The notes under the pieces: model-generated
Told to the model about the DNA's origin: nothing
What the model saw: the letters and a program-made list of their open reading frames with translations, nothing else
Databases searched by the model: none
Part shown: in pieces, positions 9,897 to 18,660 of the stretch
How positions within the stretch are numbered: the stretch's first letter is position 1
Layout of the letters: every line of letters begins with the position of its first letter
Assembly: GCA_016177915.1 (NCBI GenBank)
Contig: JACOUI010000255.1
Location: 1-44,673 of the forward strand
Reading direction: 5' to 3'
Length of the DNA stretch: 44,673 bases
Origin: Planctomycetia bacterium
Lineage (GTDB): Bacteria > Planctomycetota > Planctomycetia > Pirellulales > S012-138
Program-made: the position numbers and the translations under genes

Positions 9897-9897
9897 G

Positions 9898-10314
9898 CTA
9901 CCCTCCGAGGATGAGCCAGGCCACAAGCGCCGACACGAGCGCCCAGGCCGCGTAATTGGAGCCGGCGATCCACAGCGCCGGGACCCGCCGGCCCCGCAGG
10001 CGGACAACCATCGCCTTCGGGGCCAGGTTGAACCAGGTGACTGCGTGGAACCCGACGAACAGCAGACTGATGACGTTGAGCCCGACGACCACCGGGTTTT
10101 TCGACCAGGCCAGGAACTGCTCGTAGCCCTCCTGGCCCTGGCTGACCGCCCGCGTGAGGAGCAGGAGGAACACGATCGACCAGGCGATGAAGACGCTGCT
10201 CAGCTCGCGCAGGATGAACATGACATAGGACCAGCGCTTGAGCCACCAGTAGGTGGACATGCGCCTGCGGAACCAGCGCGGATGGAAGTCCGTGTACTTG
10301 GGTTGCTCGTTCAT
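9898..10314 (-). CDS. frdC: fumarate reductase membrane anchor subunit C
   Basis: [27 protein letters not shown]...[30 protein letters not shown], resembles E. coli-type FrdC; 4-nt overlap with frdB. Confidence 0.88.
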   Translation of the reverse strand: MNEQPKYTDFHPRWFRRRMSTYWWLKRWSYVMFILRELSSVFIAWSIVFLLLLTRAVSQGQEGYEQFLAWSKNPVVVGLNVISLLFVGFHAVTWFNLAPKAMVVRLRGRRVPALWIAGSNYAAWALVSALVAWLILGG

Positions 10315-11054
10315 TTGGCGCCTCGCGGCACGAAGATGTCCTTCAGCCAGGCCAGCGCCGCTTTGAGCTTGTACCGCTGGATGGCGCCCGCCGGGTCCAC
10401 GTTTTTCGGGCAGGCCTTGGTGCAGTCGCCGACAAAGGTGCAGCCCCAGATCCCCTCGTGCTGGGAAAGGAGTTCCATCCGTTCCTTCTCACCCTGGTCG
10501 CGGGAATCGAGGTTGTAGCGCTGTGCGAGCGCGATGGCCGCCGGACCGAGGAACTTGGGATCCAGGCCGTACACGGGGCAGGCGGCGTAGCACAGCATAC
10601 AGTTGATGCACATGCTGTACTGCTTGTACGCATCCAGCTCCTCCGGCGTCTGCTGGTACTCCCCCTCCGAAAGCGGCTTTTCCTCCTGGCGGATGATCCA
10701 GGGCTTGACGTGCGCCAGCTTTTGCATGAAGTCGCCGATCTCGACGACCAGGTCGCGAATGATGGGAAAGTTCGCCAGCGGCTCCACGCGCACGGGGCCC
10801 GGCGCGTAATCGCTCAGGAACGTGGCGCAGGTCAGCTTCGGCTCGCCGTTGACGGTCATGCCGCAACTGCCGCAGATGCCCATCCGGCACGACCAGCGGT
10901 GCGACAGCGTCCCGTCCAAATGATCCTTGACGTAGTTCAATCCGTCGAGGACGACCCACTCCTTGGGGCAGGGCACCTCGTACTCCCGAAACGTGGGCTG
11001 GGCCTCGTCCTCCGGACGGTATCGCGTCACCTGGAGGATGATGCGGTCGGCCAT
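10311..11054 (-). CDS. frdB: fumarate reductase iron-sulfur subunit
   Basis: [51 protein letters not shown] cysteine motifs for three Fe-S clusters. Confidence 0.93.
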   Translation of the reverse strand: MADRIILQVTRYRPEDEAQPTFREYEVPCPKEWVVLDGLNYVKDHLDGTLSHRWSCRMGICGSCGMTVNGEPKLTCATFLSDYAPGPVRVEPLANFPIIRDLVVEIGDFMQKLAHVKPWIIRQEEKPLSEGEYQQTPEELDAYKQYSMCINCMLCYAACPVYGLDPKFLGPAAIALAQRYNLDSRDQGEKERMELLSQHEGIWGCTFVGDCTKACPKNVDPAGAIQRYKLKAALAWLKDIFVPRGAK

Positions 11055-11060
11055 GGGTTG

Positions 11061-12806
11061 CTACCTCCCATAGACCCGCTCGCCCGGGGGCCAGCGGGTG
11101 ATCGTCACGGGTCGATACTCGACGCGGCAGGAGCCGTCTGCGTTCCGGTAGACTAGCGAATGGGCCAGGAACCGCTGATCGTCCCGTGCGGGAAAGTCGG
11201 TGCGCTGGTGAGCGCCGCGCGATTCCTCGCGCCGCAACGCAGATTCGACGATGGCCTCGCCCACGTCCAGCATGAAGGAGAGCTCCAACGCGGCCATCAG
11301 TTCGGTGTTGAACGTGCGGCTGTGGTCCTGCAGGGCTACGTGGCGGAAGCGATCCTGCAGCTCGCGCAGCTTGACGGCTGCCTGCGCCAGCGAATTGCCC
11401 GAGCGGTAGATGCCGGCGCTCTGCTCCATGGACTGATGCAGTTCGTCGCGAAGCGGGGCCAGGCGCTCGCGGCCGTCGATCTTGTGCAAGAGGTCGCGCT
11501 GCATCCGGCGCCTTTCGTCCTCGGCCTGGGCCAGCACGGCGGAGCGGGGCTCCGCGGCGCTGGAGGCGTACGCGGCGGCGGCACGGCCGGCGCGGGCGCC
11601 GAAGACGAGCAGCTCGGGCAGCGAATTGGACCCCAGACGGTTGGCGCCATTGATGCTCACACAGGCGGCCTCGCCGGCGGCGTACAGTCCCAAAAGCGGC
11701 GTGGCGCCGTGGATGTCGGTGTGGACGCCGCCCATCATGTAATGGGCCACCGGCCGGACCGGGATCAGCTCCGTGACCGGGTCGATGTTCTGGTACTTGA
11801 GGCACAACTCGCGCACGAAGGGCAGCTTCGTGTTGATGAGCTGTTCTCCGAGGTGCCGCAGGTCGAGATGGACGACCGGTCCGTACGGGGTCTCGATGGT
11901 GCGGCCCTTCTCGTGCTCCTTGACGAAGGCCTGGGACAGCCGATCGCGCGGACCCAGCTCCATGCTGCGCAGCACCGGCTTGGCTTCCGGTTTGCCCAGA
12001 CCATAGTCCTGCAAGTAGCGGTAGCCGTCCTTGTTGAGCAGGTATCCGCCTTCCGAGCGGCATGCCTCCGTGATCAGGATGCCGGTGAACGGCAGGCCGG
12101 TGGGATGATACTGCACGAACTCCATGTCCTTGAGCGGAGCGCCGGCCCGATAGGCCAGGGCCATCCCGTCGCCGTTCTTGATGTTGGCATTCGTGGTAAA
12201 TGGAAAGACCCGGCCGCAGCCGCCCGTGCAGAGTATGACCGCCTTGGCGGTGATCGCCTCGATCTTGCCGGACATCAGCTCCAGGGCGACCACCCCCTGG
12301 ACCCGGCCGTCATCGACCAGGAGGCTGGCGGCGAACCACTCGTCGTAGCGGACGACGCGGGTGTACTTCAAAGACGTCTGAAAGAGCGTGTGCAACATGT
12401 GGAAGCCAGTTTTGTCGGCGGCGAACCATGTGCGCATCTTCCTCATGCCGCCGAACGCCCGCACGGCAATCCGCCCGTCGGGCTCGCGGCTCCAGGGGCA
12501 GCCCCAATGCTCGAGCCGCAGCAGCTCTTCGGGCGCTTCCTTGACAAAGGCCTCGACCGCGTCCTGATCGCACAGCCAGTCGCCGCCGGAGATGGTGTCG
12601 TAGGCGTGCTCGTCCAGGCTGTCGTCCGGACGGACGACCCCCGCGGAGCCCCCCTCGGCCGAGACCGTGTGGCTGCGCATCGGATAGACTTTGGAGACCA
12701 CGGCAATGCTGAGCCGGGGGTTGGTCTCCGCAATCGCGATGGCCGCGCGCAAGCCCGCTCCCCCGCCGCCGACCAGCACCACGTCATGAAACGCGGTCAC
12801 GTTCAC
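11061..12806 (-). CDS. frdA: fumarate reductase flavoprotein subunit
   Basis: [30 protein letters not shown] (flavinylated His context), [22 protein letters not shown]. Confidence 0.93.
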   Translation of the reverse strand: MNVTAFHDVVLVGGGGAGLRAAIAIAETNPRLSIAVVSKVYPMRSHTVSAEGGSAGVVRPDDSLDEHAYDTISGGDWLCDQDAVEAFVKEAPEELLRLEHWGCPWSREPDGRIAVRAFGGMRKMRTWFAADKTGFHMLHTLFQTSLKYTRVVRYDEWFAASLLVDDGRVQGVVALELMSGKIEAITAKAVILCTGGCGRVFPFTTNANIKNGDGMALAYRAGAPLKDMEFVQYHPTGLPFTGILITEACRSEGGYLLNKDGYRYLQDYGLGKPEAKPVLRSMELGPRDRLSQAFVKEHEKGRTIETPYGPVVHLDLRHLGEQLINTKLPFVRELCLKYQNIDPVTELIPVRPVAHYMMGGVHTDIHGATPLLGLYAAGEAACVSINGANRLGSNSLPELLVFGARAGRAAAAYASSAAEPRSAVLAQAEDERRRMQRDLLHKIDGRERLAPLRDELHQSMEQSAGIYRSGNSLAQAAVKLRELQDRFRHVALQDHSRTFNTELMAALELSFMLDVGEAIVESALRREESRGAHQRTDFPARDDQRFLAHSLVYRNADGSCRVEYRPVTITRWPPGERVYGR

Positions 12807-13131
12807 ACCCCGGAGTCGACCGATGAATCCGCCTCAAACTCAGTCTCGTATCACGATCGTGCGCGGCGGATGAGCCTCCAACCGCCCAACTCCTGCCCCC
12901 TTCGATGAACGGCGTTGACTTTGTGAACGCGCGATTGTCCCGCATTTCCGGCACCAGTCAAGACGGCAACGCCTAAAGAAACGGATCGACCTAGACGACA
13001 TCATCTCCGCGCCCGCAGGGAAAAGCCTTGTTGCCGCTCATCCCACGGGGTAACGTCACCCTTGGGACTTGAAACCGAGTGCTCGGAGAGGTCCAGCCGG
13101 TCGCTCTGCTTCAACGCAATAGGAGCCGATC

Positions 13132-13632
13132 ATGCTCGAGCTCAAGCCGCTCTCACCGGACAGGATCCCCGCCGCGCTGGAAAAGGCCGTGCGCTATCGC
13201 CTGCTCAACGAACCGGTGGGCGCCGAGAGCATCTGCCGCGACATCCTGCTCTTGGACCCCGAGCACCATGACGCTCTGATCGCGCTGCTGTTGTCGCTGA
13301 CCGACCAGTTCTCGCAGGGCCGGACCGACCAGTTCGACGAGGCCAAAAAGATCGCCGCCCGCCTCAAGAGCGAGTATGAGCAAAGCTACTACCTGGGCAT
13401 CGTCTACGAGCGGCGCGCCAAGGCCCGTTATCGGTCCGGAGGCCCCGAGTGCGGACCGATCGCACACGGCTGGATTACGAAGGCCATGGAGTGCTTCGAG
13501 CAGGCCGCGTCACGGCCGCCGCCCGACGACGACGAGGCCGTCTTGCGCTGGAACACCTGCGCAAGGTTCCTCTTGCAGCACCCGGACGTCAAGCCCGCGG
13601 TGGAAACCTACACCCCCGTCGAGCTGGAATGA
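13132..13632 (+). CDS. TPR-like hypothetical protein
   Basis: Helical repeat-like sequence AVRYRLLNEPVGAESICRDILLLDPEHHDALIALLLSLTDQF; ATG with upstream ataggagc SD. Confidence 0.7.
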   Translation: MLELKPLSPDRIPAALEKAVRYRLLNEPVGAESICRDILLLDPEHHDALIALLLSLTDQFSQGRTDQFDEAKKIAARLKSEYEQSYYLGIVYERRAKARYRSGGPECGPIAHGWITKAMECFEQAASRPPPDDDEAVLRWNTCARFLLQHPDVKPAVETYTPVELE

Positions 13633-13638
13633 GGCGGC

Positions 13639-13730
13639 TCACTTCGCGCTCGTTTCGCAACGCACGACGGCAAAGACCAGCCCGTCGGGGTCGGCGCAGT
13701 AGGCCAGCTCGCCTAGAAAGGAGGGAATGG
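13639..13730 (-). pseudogene. C-terminal remnant of a VOC/glyoxalase-like gene (copy 1)
   Basis: Minus translation GAIPSFLGELAYCADPDGLVFAVVRCETSAK*, nearly identical to the tail at 14167-14240. Confidence 0.7.
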
Positions 13731-13818
13731 CCCCGAGCGTCAAGTTCGAGTGTGCCGACACTGAGTGCCGGCACGACGAGAGTACCGACCGCGTTCACGA
13801 ACATAGGGAGACCTGATC

Positions 13819-14130
13819 ATGGCGAAGACGGTCAAGGTGGCGCAGACTAGCGACATCGCGCCCGGAACCGGCAAGGTAGTTCAAGCCGACGGTCGCAGCA
13901 TCGCGCTGTTCAATGTGGACGGCAGCTTCGTTGCGATCGACAACACTTGCACGCACCGGGGCGGCCCGCTGGGCGAAGGGGGACTCACCGGCGACACCGT
14001 TGAGTGTCCCTGGCACGGCGCCCAGTTCAACGTCAAGACCGGCGCAGTCACTAAACCGCCTGCCCAGGCTGGCGTGCGGAGCTTTCCGGTCAAGGTGGAA
14101 GGCAGCGACGTGGTCGTCGAGGTCGATTGA
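13819..14130 (+). CDS. Rieske [2Fe-2S] ferredoxin
   Basis: CTHRGGPLGEGGLTGDTVECPWHGAQFNVKTG: C-x-H...C-x2-H Rieske motifs; SD agggaga. Confidence 0.93.
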   Translation: MAKTVKVAQTSDIAPGTGKVVQADGRSIALFNVDGSFVAIDNTCTHRGGPLGEGGLTGDTVECPWHGAQFNVKTGAVTKPPAQAGVRSFPVKVEGSDVVVEVD

Positions 14131-14166
14131 CATGGGCGACGACATGAAATCTGTCCAGGACGCGAC

Positions 14167-14385
14167 TCACTTCTCGCTCGTTTCGCACCGCACCACGGCA
14201 AACACCAGCCCGTCCGGGTCCGCGCAACAGGCCAGTTCGCCGACGCCTGGCACCTTCATCGCCGGCACGACGACTTTCCCGCCGAGCTTCTCCACTGGCT
14301 TGAGCGTCTTGGCGACGCTGGCGACTTCGATCCAGCCATTCTCCTGGTTCGCCGGCGGGACGAATCGTTCACGTTCAAGCGGCAA
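14167..14385 (-). pseudogene. N-terminally truncated VOC/glyoxalase family protein (copy 2)
   Basis: NGWIEVASVAKTLKPVEKLGGKVVVPAMKVPGVGELACCADPDGLVFAVVRCETSEK resembles the C-terminal half of a VOC domain; N-terminal half absent. Confidence 0.6.
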
Positions 14386-14421
14386 GATGGTGCTCTGCGT
14401 TGTTTGCCGACGCCACGTGTC

Positions 14422-16110
14422 TCAGTTGCCGCGCGGAATCCGCGTCGCCGCCCACAGGGCGAGTTTCTCGCGGAAAATCTTGGCGTTGTGGCGGACGTCG
14501 ACAGGAAACGCCGGGTGGATGAGAAAGTGCCGGACGGTTCGCGTCAGCGGGCTTGCTTCGGCCAACTCCCGCACTTCGTCCAGCAGCTTCTGCCTTGCGG
14601 CGGTTGTTTTAGGGAATGACGCGGCGTGCGGCTCGATGATGACGACCGGCGTTTGTCGGCCCGGCGGGCCGATGCCCACGACCGCCGAGCGAGACACGGC
14701 CTCGTGCTCGTTGACGATTGCCTCACAGGGGATTGTGAAGAGCGTCCCCTCGGCCGTCACGACGCGATGCGACATCCGGCCGCAAAACCAGAATCGCTCT
14801 TGCTCGTCGAGATGGCCGACGTCTCCCATCCGATGCCAGACGCGGCCGCCGTCGTCGATCTTGGCCAGGGCATTGGCCTGCGGGCGGTTGAAGTATTCGC
14901 GCGTCACGACGTCGCCCGAGACGAGAAGCTCGCCGATCTGACCGGGCGGAAGCTCTTCCGCGCGGTCGAGAGTCGGGAGCGGCCCGTCGACAATGCGGAT
15001 CACTTTCCAGGCAATGCCCGGGAAGCGGCGGCCGACGCAAACGCCCGCCCCCGCGCGCGTTTTGGCCGCCGTCTCGCGGAGCACCTCGCTGGCGGCGATG
15101 GAGGCGACGGGCAGGGCCTCGCTCGCGCCGTAGGGGGTGAAGACGTCGCCCTCAGGATGGATGGCGTCTTTCATTCGCGCCAGCACGTCGGCATGGACGG
15201 GCGCTCCCGCCGACAGCACGCGCTTCAGCGACGGCAGCCGCAGCTTGCGCTCCTGGCAATAGCGCCCGACGCGGTCCCACACGGCCGGCGAGGCGAAGGC
15301 CGTCGTCGCCAAAAGGTCGCCGGCCAGGCCGGCAATGTGGGACGGATCGACCGTCGCCGGACGCGAGAAGTCCATCCGCGGGATGACCGTCGTCACGCCC
15401 AGGCCGGCGTTGAAGAGGGCGAAGAGTGGAAAGCAGGACAGGTCGATCTCGCCGGAGCGAATGCCGTAGTGGCCCGCCAACTCCTCGATTTGCCGGTCGA
15501 AGTTGCGGTGCCGGTAGAGGACGCCCTTGGCTGGGCCGGTGCTGCCGGTGGTGAAGATGATCGCGGCAGGGTCGTCGGGGCTCGCGGCCGGCAGGCGCAG
15601 TGCGTCGCCGGCGCTCCGGCCCGCGCGGCGGAGGTCGTCGAGCGACGGCGGCCCGAGCGGCCAGCGGCGGCCGACGACGACGTTGAACTTCGCCTCGGGG
15701 TAGCGGCGGCGATGGAGCATGCGCAGGGCATGGACCACCGGCACGGCGATGAAGCCCTGCGGCCGGGCCTCGTCCAGGCAGCGCAGGACGGCGCGACGGC
15801 CCTGGCCGGGATCGATGAGCACGGCCACGGCGCCGGCCTTGAAGACGGCGAAGACGAGCGAGATGAAATCGAAACCCGGGCGGACGAAAAGCGCCAGCCG
15901 CGTGCCGGGCAAGACGCCGAACCTCACGAGCCCACGCGCCAGATCGGTGCTGTCGTCATCGAGTTGGCGAAAGGAATGGCGGCGGTAACGGAATCGCGGT
16001 CCGGCGTTTTGCGGCTCGACGACGGCGTCGGCCAGCGGCATCGCCAGCGCCGTCTCGTGCAGCCGGCGGGCGACGTTGGCAGCGAAAGACGTATTGACGG
16101 CCGCGGTCAT
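14422..16110 (-). CDS. AMP-dependent synthetase/ligase, OleC-like (fatty acid CoA ligase family)
   Basis: IIFTTGSTGPAKGVLYRH adenylation motif, YGASEALP, WHRMGDVG, FPVDVRHNAKIFREKLALWA C-terminus as in OleC-type ligases. Start ATG 16110 overlaps bioD stop by 4 nt. Confidence 0.85.
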   Translation of the reverse strand: MTAAVNTSFAANVARRLHETALAMPLADAVVEPQNAGPRFRYRRHSFRQLDDDSTDLARGLVRFGVLPGTRLALFVRPGFDFISLVFAVFKAGAVAVLIDPGQGRRAVLRCLDEARPQGFIAVPVVHALRMLHRRRYPEAKFNVVVGRRWPLGPPSLDDLRRAGRSAGDALRLPAASPDDPAAIIFTTGSTGPAKGVLYRHRNFDRQIEELAGHYGIRSGEIDLSCFPLFALFNAGLGVTTVIPRMDFSRPATVDPSHIAGLAGDLLATTAFASPAVWDRVGRYCQERKLRLPSLKRVLSAGAPVHADVLARMKDAIHPEGDVFTPYGASEALPVASIAASEVLRETAAKTRAGAGVCVGRRFPGIAWKVIRIVDGPLPTLDRAEELPPGQIGELLVSGDVVTREYFNRPQANALAKIDDGGRVWHRMGDVGHLDEQERFWFCGRMSHRVVTAEGTLFTIPCEAIVNEHEAVSRSAVVGIGPPGRQTPVVIIEPHAASFPKTTAARQKLLDEVRELAEASPLTRTVRHFLIHPAFPVDVRHNAKIFREKLALWAATRIPRGN

Positions 16111-16838
16111 GACGTTCGTGCGGAAGATGATGCGGGCGGCGCCGCGAGCGAGAGCCAATCGAGCCGGCCGTGCGGCGGCGAGGGCGACGGCGCGCTTTGG
16201 GCCAGGTGAATGACGGCGATCTTGCCGCAGCGCGCGCACAGCTCGGCGAGGTTCGACGTGCGGCTCATATCCGCGGCAGGGCCATTGTCGGCCGGCAGCA
16301 CGTCGTTGAGAAGGACCGCGGCGACCTTCAGCGGCGGCGAGTGCGCGGCCGCGGCGCGGAGCGCGAGCAGCGTGTGGTTGATCGTGCCCAGGGCGTTTCG
16401 CGCGACGACGAGGAGGGGATACCCCAGCTCCGCGGCCAGATGGATGACGAGGTCGTCGTCGCTGATGGGCGACAGGAGCCCGCCGACGCCCTCGACGAGC
16501 ACGATCTCGCTTGTTTCGCGCCAGAAGTCGATGCCGCTTCGCAACAGCCGCGAATCGACGCGGCGGCCTTCGGCCCGTGCGGCCAAAGGCGGCGCCAGCG
16601 GCGCGGCGAAGACCTGCGGGCAGACGCGATGGAGCGTGCCGGGCCGGCCTGCGGCTTCCCAGAGAAAAAGCGCGTCGTCGCTGATCGTGCCCTGCGGCGT
16701 GAGGCGGCAGCCGCTGGCAACCGGTTTATAGACGCCGACGCGCAGGCCCCTTGCGCGGCAAGCGCGGGCGATCATTGCGGCCGCGTAGGTTTTGCCGACG
16801 GACGTGTCCGTGCCGGTGATGAAGAGGCCGGGAGGCAT
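16107..16838 (-). CDS. bioD: dethiobiotin synthetase
   Basis: GLFITGTDTSVGKTYAAAMIARACRARGLRVGVYKPVASGC, VEGVGGLLSPI. Confidence 0.92.
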   Translation of the reverse strand: MPPGLFITGTDTSVGKTYAAAMIARACRARGLRVGVYKPVASGCRLTPQGTISDDALFLWEAAGRPGTLHRVCPQVFAAPLAPPLAARAEGRRVDSRLLRSGIDFWRETSEIVLVEGVGGLLSPISDDDLVIHLAAELGYPLLVVARNALGTINHTLLALRAAAAHSPPLKVAAVLLNDVLPADNGPAADMSRTSNLAELCARCGKIAVIHLAQSAPSPSPPHGRLDWLSLAAPPASSSARTS

Positions 16839-16958
16839 GGGGGCCAGGAGGAAAGTGGTTAGTGGCTGGTGGTTGGTGGCTAGGGGGCGGCAGGAGTGCG
16901 GGGTGCGGAGTTTGGAGTGGGGAGTTCGGAGTGGGGAGTTTTTCCTTTAGCCTCTAGC

Positions 16959-17585
16959 CTACGTCTGTTCGGCTTGGAGCCATTTGGGCATGCGGGGCGG
17001 GTGGAACTTCGCCAGGGCGTCGAGCAGCCGGGCCGGGTTGGAATCGACGAGGAACAGGCCGCGCTGCTCGCGGCGGATGAAACCCTCGTGGACGGCGTGG
17101 TCGAATGCCGCCACGAGCGGGCGGAAGAATCCCGCGACGTTCAAGAGGCCGATCGGTTTATTGTGGATGCCAAGCTGCGACCAGGTGATGACTTCGAGCA
17201 GCTCTTCGAGCGTGCCGTAGCCTCCGGGGAGAGCGAGGTAGGCGTCGGAAAGGCGGCCCATCTTGGCCTTGCGCTCGTGCATGCTGGCGACGCGGTGCAT
17301 TTTCGTCGCTCGCGGGTGCAACAGCTCGCGCGTGGCCAGGCGCTTGGGAATCACGCCGATCACTTCGCCGCCCAGGTCGAGCACGGCGTCGGCCAGGACG
17401 CCCATCAGGCCGACCTGCCCGCCGCCGTAGACGAGCCGGCAGCCGCGCTCGACGAGAGAGCGGCCCAGTTCCACTGCGGCCTGCCGATAGCGGCCGTTGC
17501 GGCCCGTGCTCGAGCCGCAGAAGACGCAGATGCTGCGCAGGGGGCCGGGCGCCCCTTGGGGCGAGTTCGCGTTGTTGCCTGGCAT
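16959..17585 (-). CDS. LOG family (TIGR00730-type) Rossmann-fold protein
   Basis: ICVFCGSSTGRNGRY, LVYGGGQVGLMG, ALPGGYGTLEELLEVITWSQLGIHNKPIGLLN; start ATG 17585. Confidence 0.92.
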   Translation of the reverse strand: MPGNNANSPQGAPGPLRSICVFCGSSTGRNGRYRQAAVELGRSLVERGCRLVYGGGQVGLMGVLADAVLDLGGEVIGVIPKRLATRELLHPRATKMHRVASMHERKAKMGRLSDAYLALPGGYGTLEELLEVITWSQLGIHNKPIGLLNVAGFFRPLVAAFDHAVHEGFIRREQRGLFLVDSNPARLLDALAKFHPPRMPKWLQAEQT

Positions 17586-17612
17586 GCCAGAGAGGATAAC
17601 CGCCAGGCGGCG

Positions 17613-17905
17613 GGGCGTGCCACTCGTGGCACTGCATTCGGGGTGGCACGCCCTGAGCATGGTTGAGTAAACGCCAAGGGGTTGGCTTGAGAGTCGCCTC
17701 GCAAAAGAGAACACGGTTGGAAGTCGTTTGCGAAGGGCGTGCTTGGGGGCGAGACGACCTGCGCGCGCACGCCCTTCGCGAATGACGTTCCAGCGCGATC
17801 GAATCAGCCAACGCCCTGCCAGGCCCTGGCCCTGATTGATTCGCCAGCGCGCTCAGGGCGTGGCACCCGTGCCACTTATGCCACGCGCCGAGCACGCCCT
17901 TCGCA
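17613..17905. repeat. Family 3 inverted-repeat cluster
   Basis: GGGCGTGCCAC(17613)/GTGGCACGCCC(17643); GCGAAGGGCGTGC(17730)/GCACGCCCTTCGC(17767); GCTCAGGGCGTGGCAC(17851); GAGCACGCCCTTCGC near 17890. Confidence 0.8.
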
Positions 17906-17976
17906 AGAAGGTCGAAGCTGCGTTTTTCGCGGGGCGCGTAGAAGGTCGCCCCACCTGCTTACCGTGGCGGTAATGC

Positions 17977-18591
17977 TCAGGGCGTGCCACCCGCGAAGCC
18001 GGCATCGGCCAGCGCCGCGCGGTAGTCTTCCGGCGTGTTGAGGTTCCTCAGCGTTTGAAGCTGCGGGTCGACGTCGCGGAGCTCTTCCTCGGAGACGACC
18101 CTCGTCCGCGCGGTCTCCATCAAAAACGCCGGGCGAAGGCGGTCGGCCGCCAGCAGCGCCTCGACCTCTTTGAGCACGCCCACGCGATAGACCGCCGCCA
18201 GGGGATGAAAGAAACCGTCCGTCCGCGGCACGGCGATGTCGTGGTCGCCTAGCAGTTCTTGCAGGCGGCGGACAAAGGCCGGCACCAAAAGCGGCACGTC
18301 GCAGCTTGTGGCGTACGCGGCGTCGGCCCGGTCGCCTAGCGCGATGAGCCCGGCCCGCAGGCCCTCCAGCGGCCCGCGCTCGGGCCGTTCGTCGCAGGCG
18401 ATCGCGACGTCCGACGGCAGGCCAGGGAGCGATTGCCCCTTGGCGGCGACGACGACGATCGGCTGGGCGGCCTGCGCGAGCAGCCGGACGACGCGCTCTA
18501 GCATCGATTCCGGGCCGAATTGCAGCAGCGGCTTGGGGGAACCCATCCGCCGGCTCAGCCCGCCGCAGAGCACGATTCCGCCGCATTTCAT
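17977..18591 (-). CDS. mobA: molybdenum cofactor guanylyltransferase (MobA-like)
   Basis: GGIVLCGGLSRRMGSPKPLLQFG, CDERPERGPLEGLRAGL, YATSCDVPLLVPAFVRRL; start ATG 18591. Confidence 0.9.
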   Translation of the reverse strand: MKCGGIVLCGGLSRRMGSPKPLLQFGPESMLERVVRLLAQAAQPIVVVAAKGQSLPGLPSDVAIACDERPERGPLEGLRAGLIALGDRADAAYATSCDVPLLVPAFVRRLQELLGDHDIAVPRTDGFFHPLAAVYRVGVLKEVEALLAADRLRPAFLMETARTRVVSEEELRDVDPQLQTLRNLNTPEDYRAALADAGFAGGTP

Positions 18592-18660
18592 GGCCCAATT
18601 CGCCGCGCGCTTGCGCCCCCAATCCCCCATCAGACTTGGAACCGGGGAGATTGGCAACCC

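Noticed and set aside
11160-12908. 582-aa plus-strand ORF
   Set aside because: Antisense to frdA, which is unambiguous.
13752-13775. Hairpin gtgccgacactgagtgccggcac upstream of the Rieske gene as a riboswitch
   Set aside because: A single short stem-loop with no known riboswitch consensus; could be chance in GC-rich DNA.
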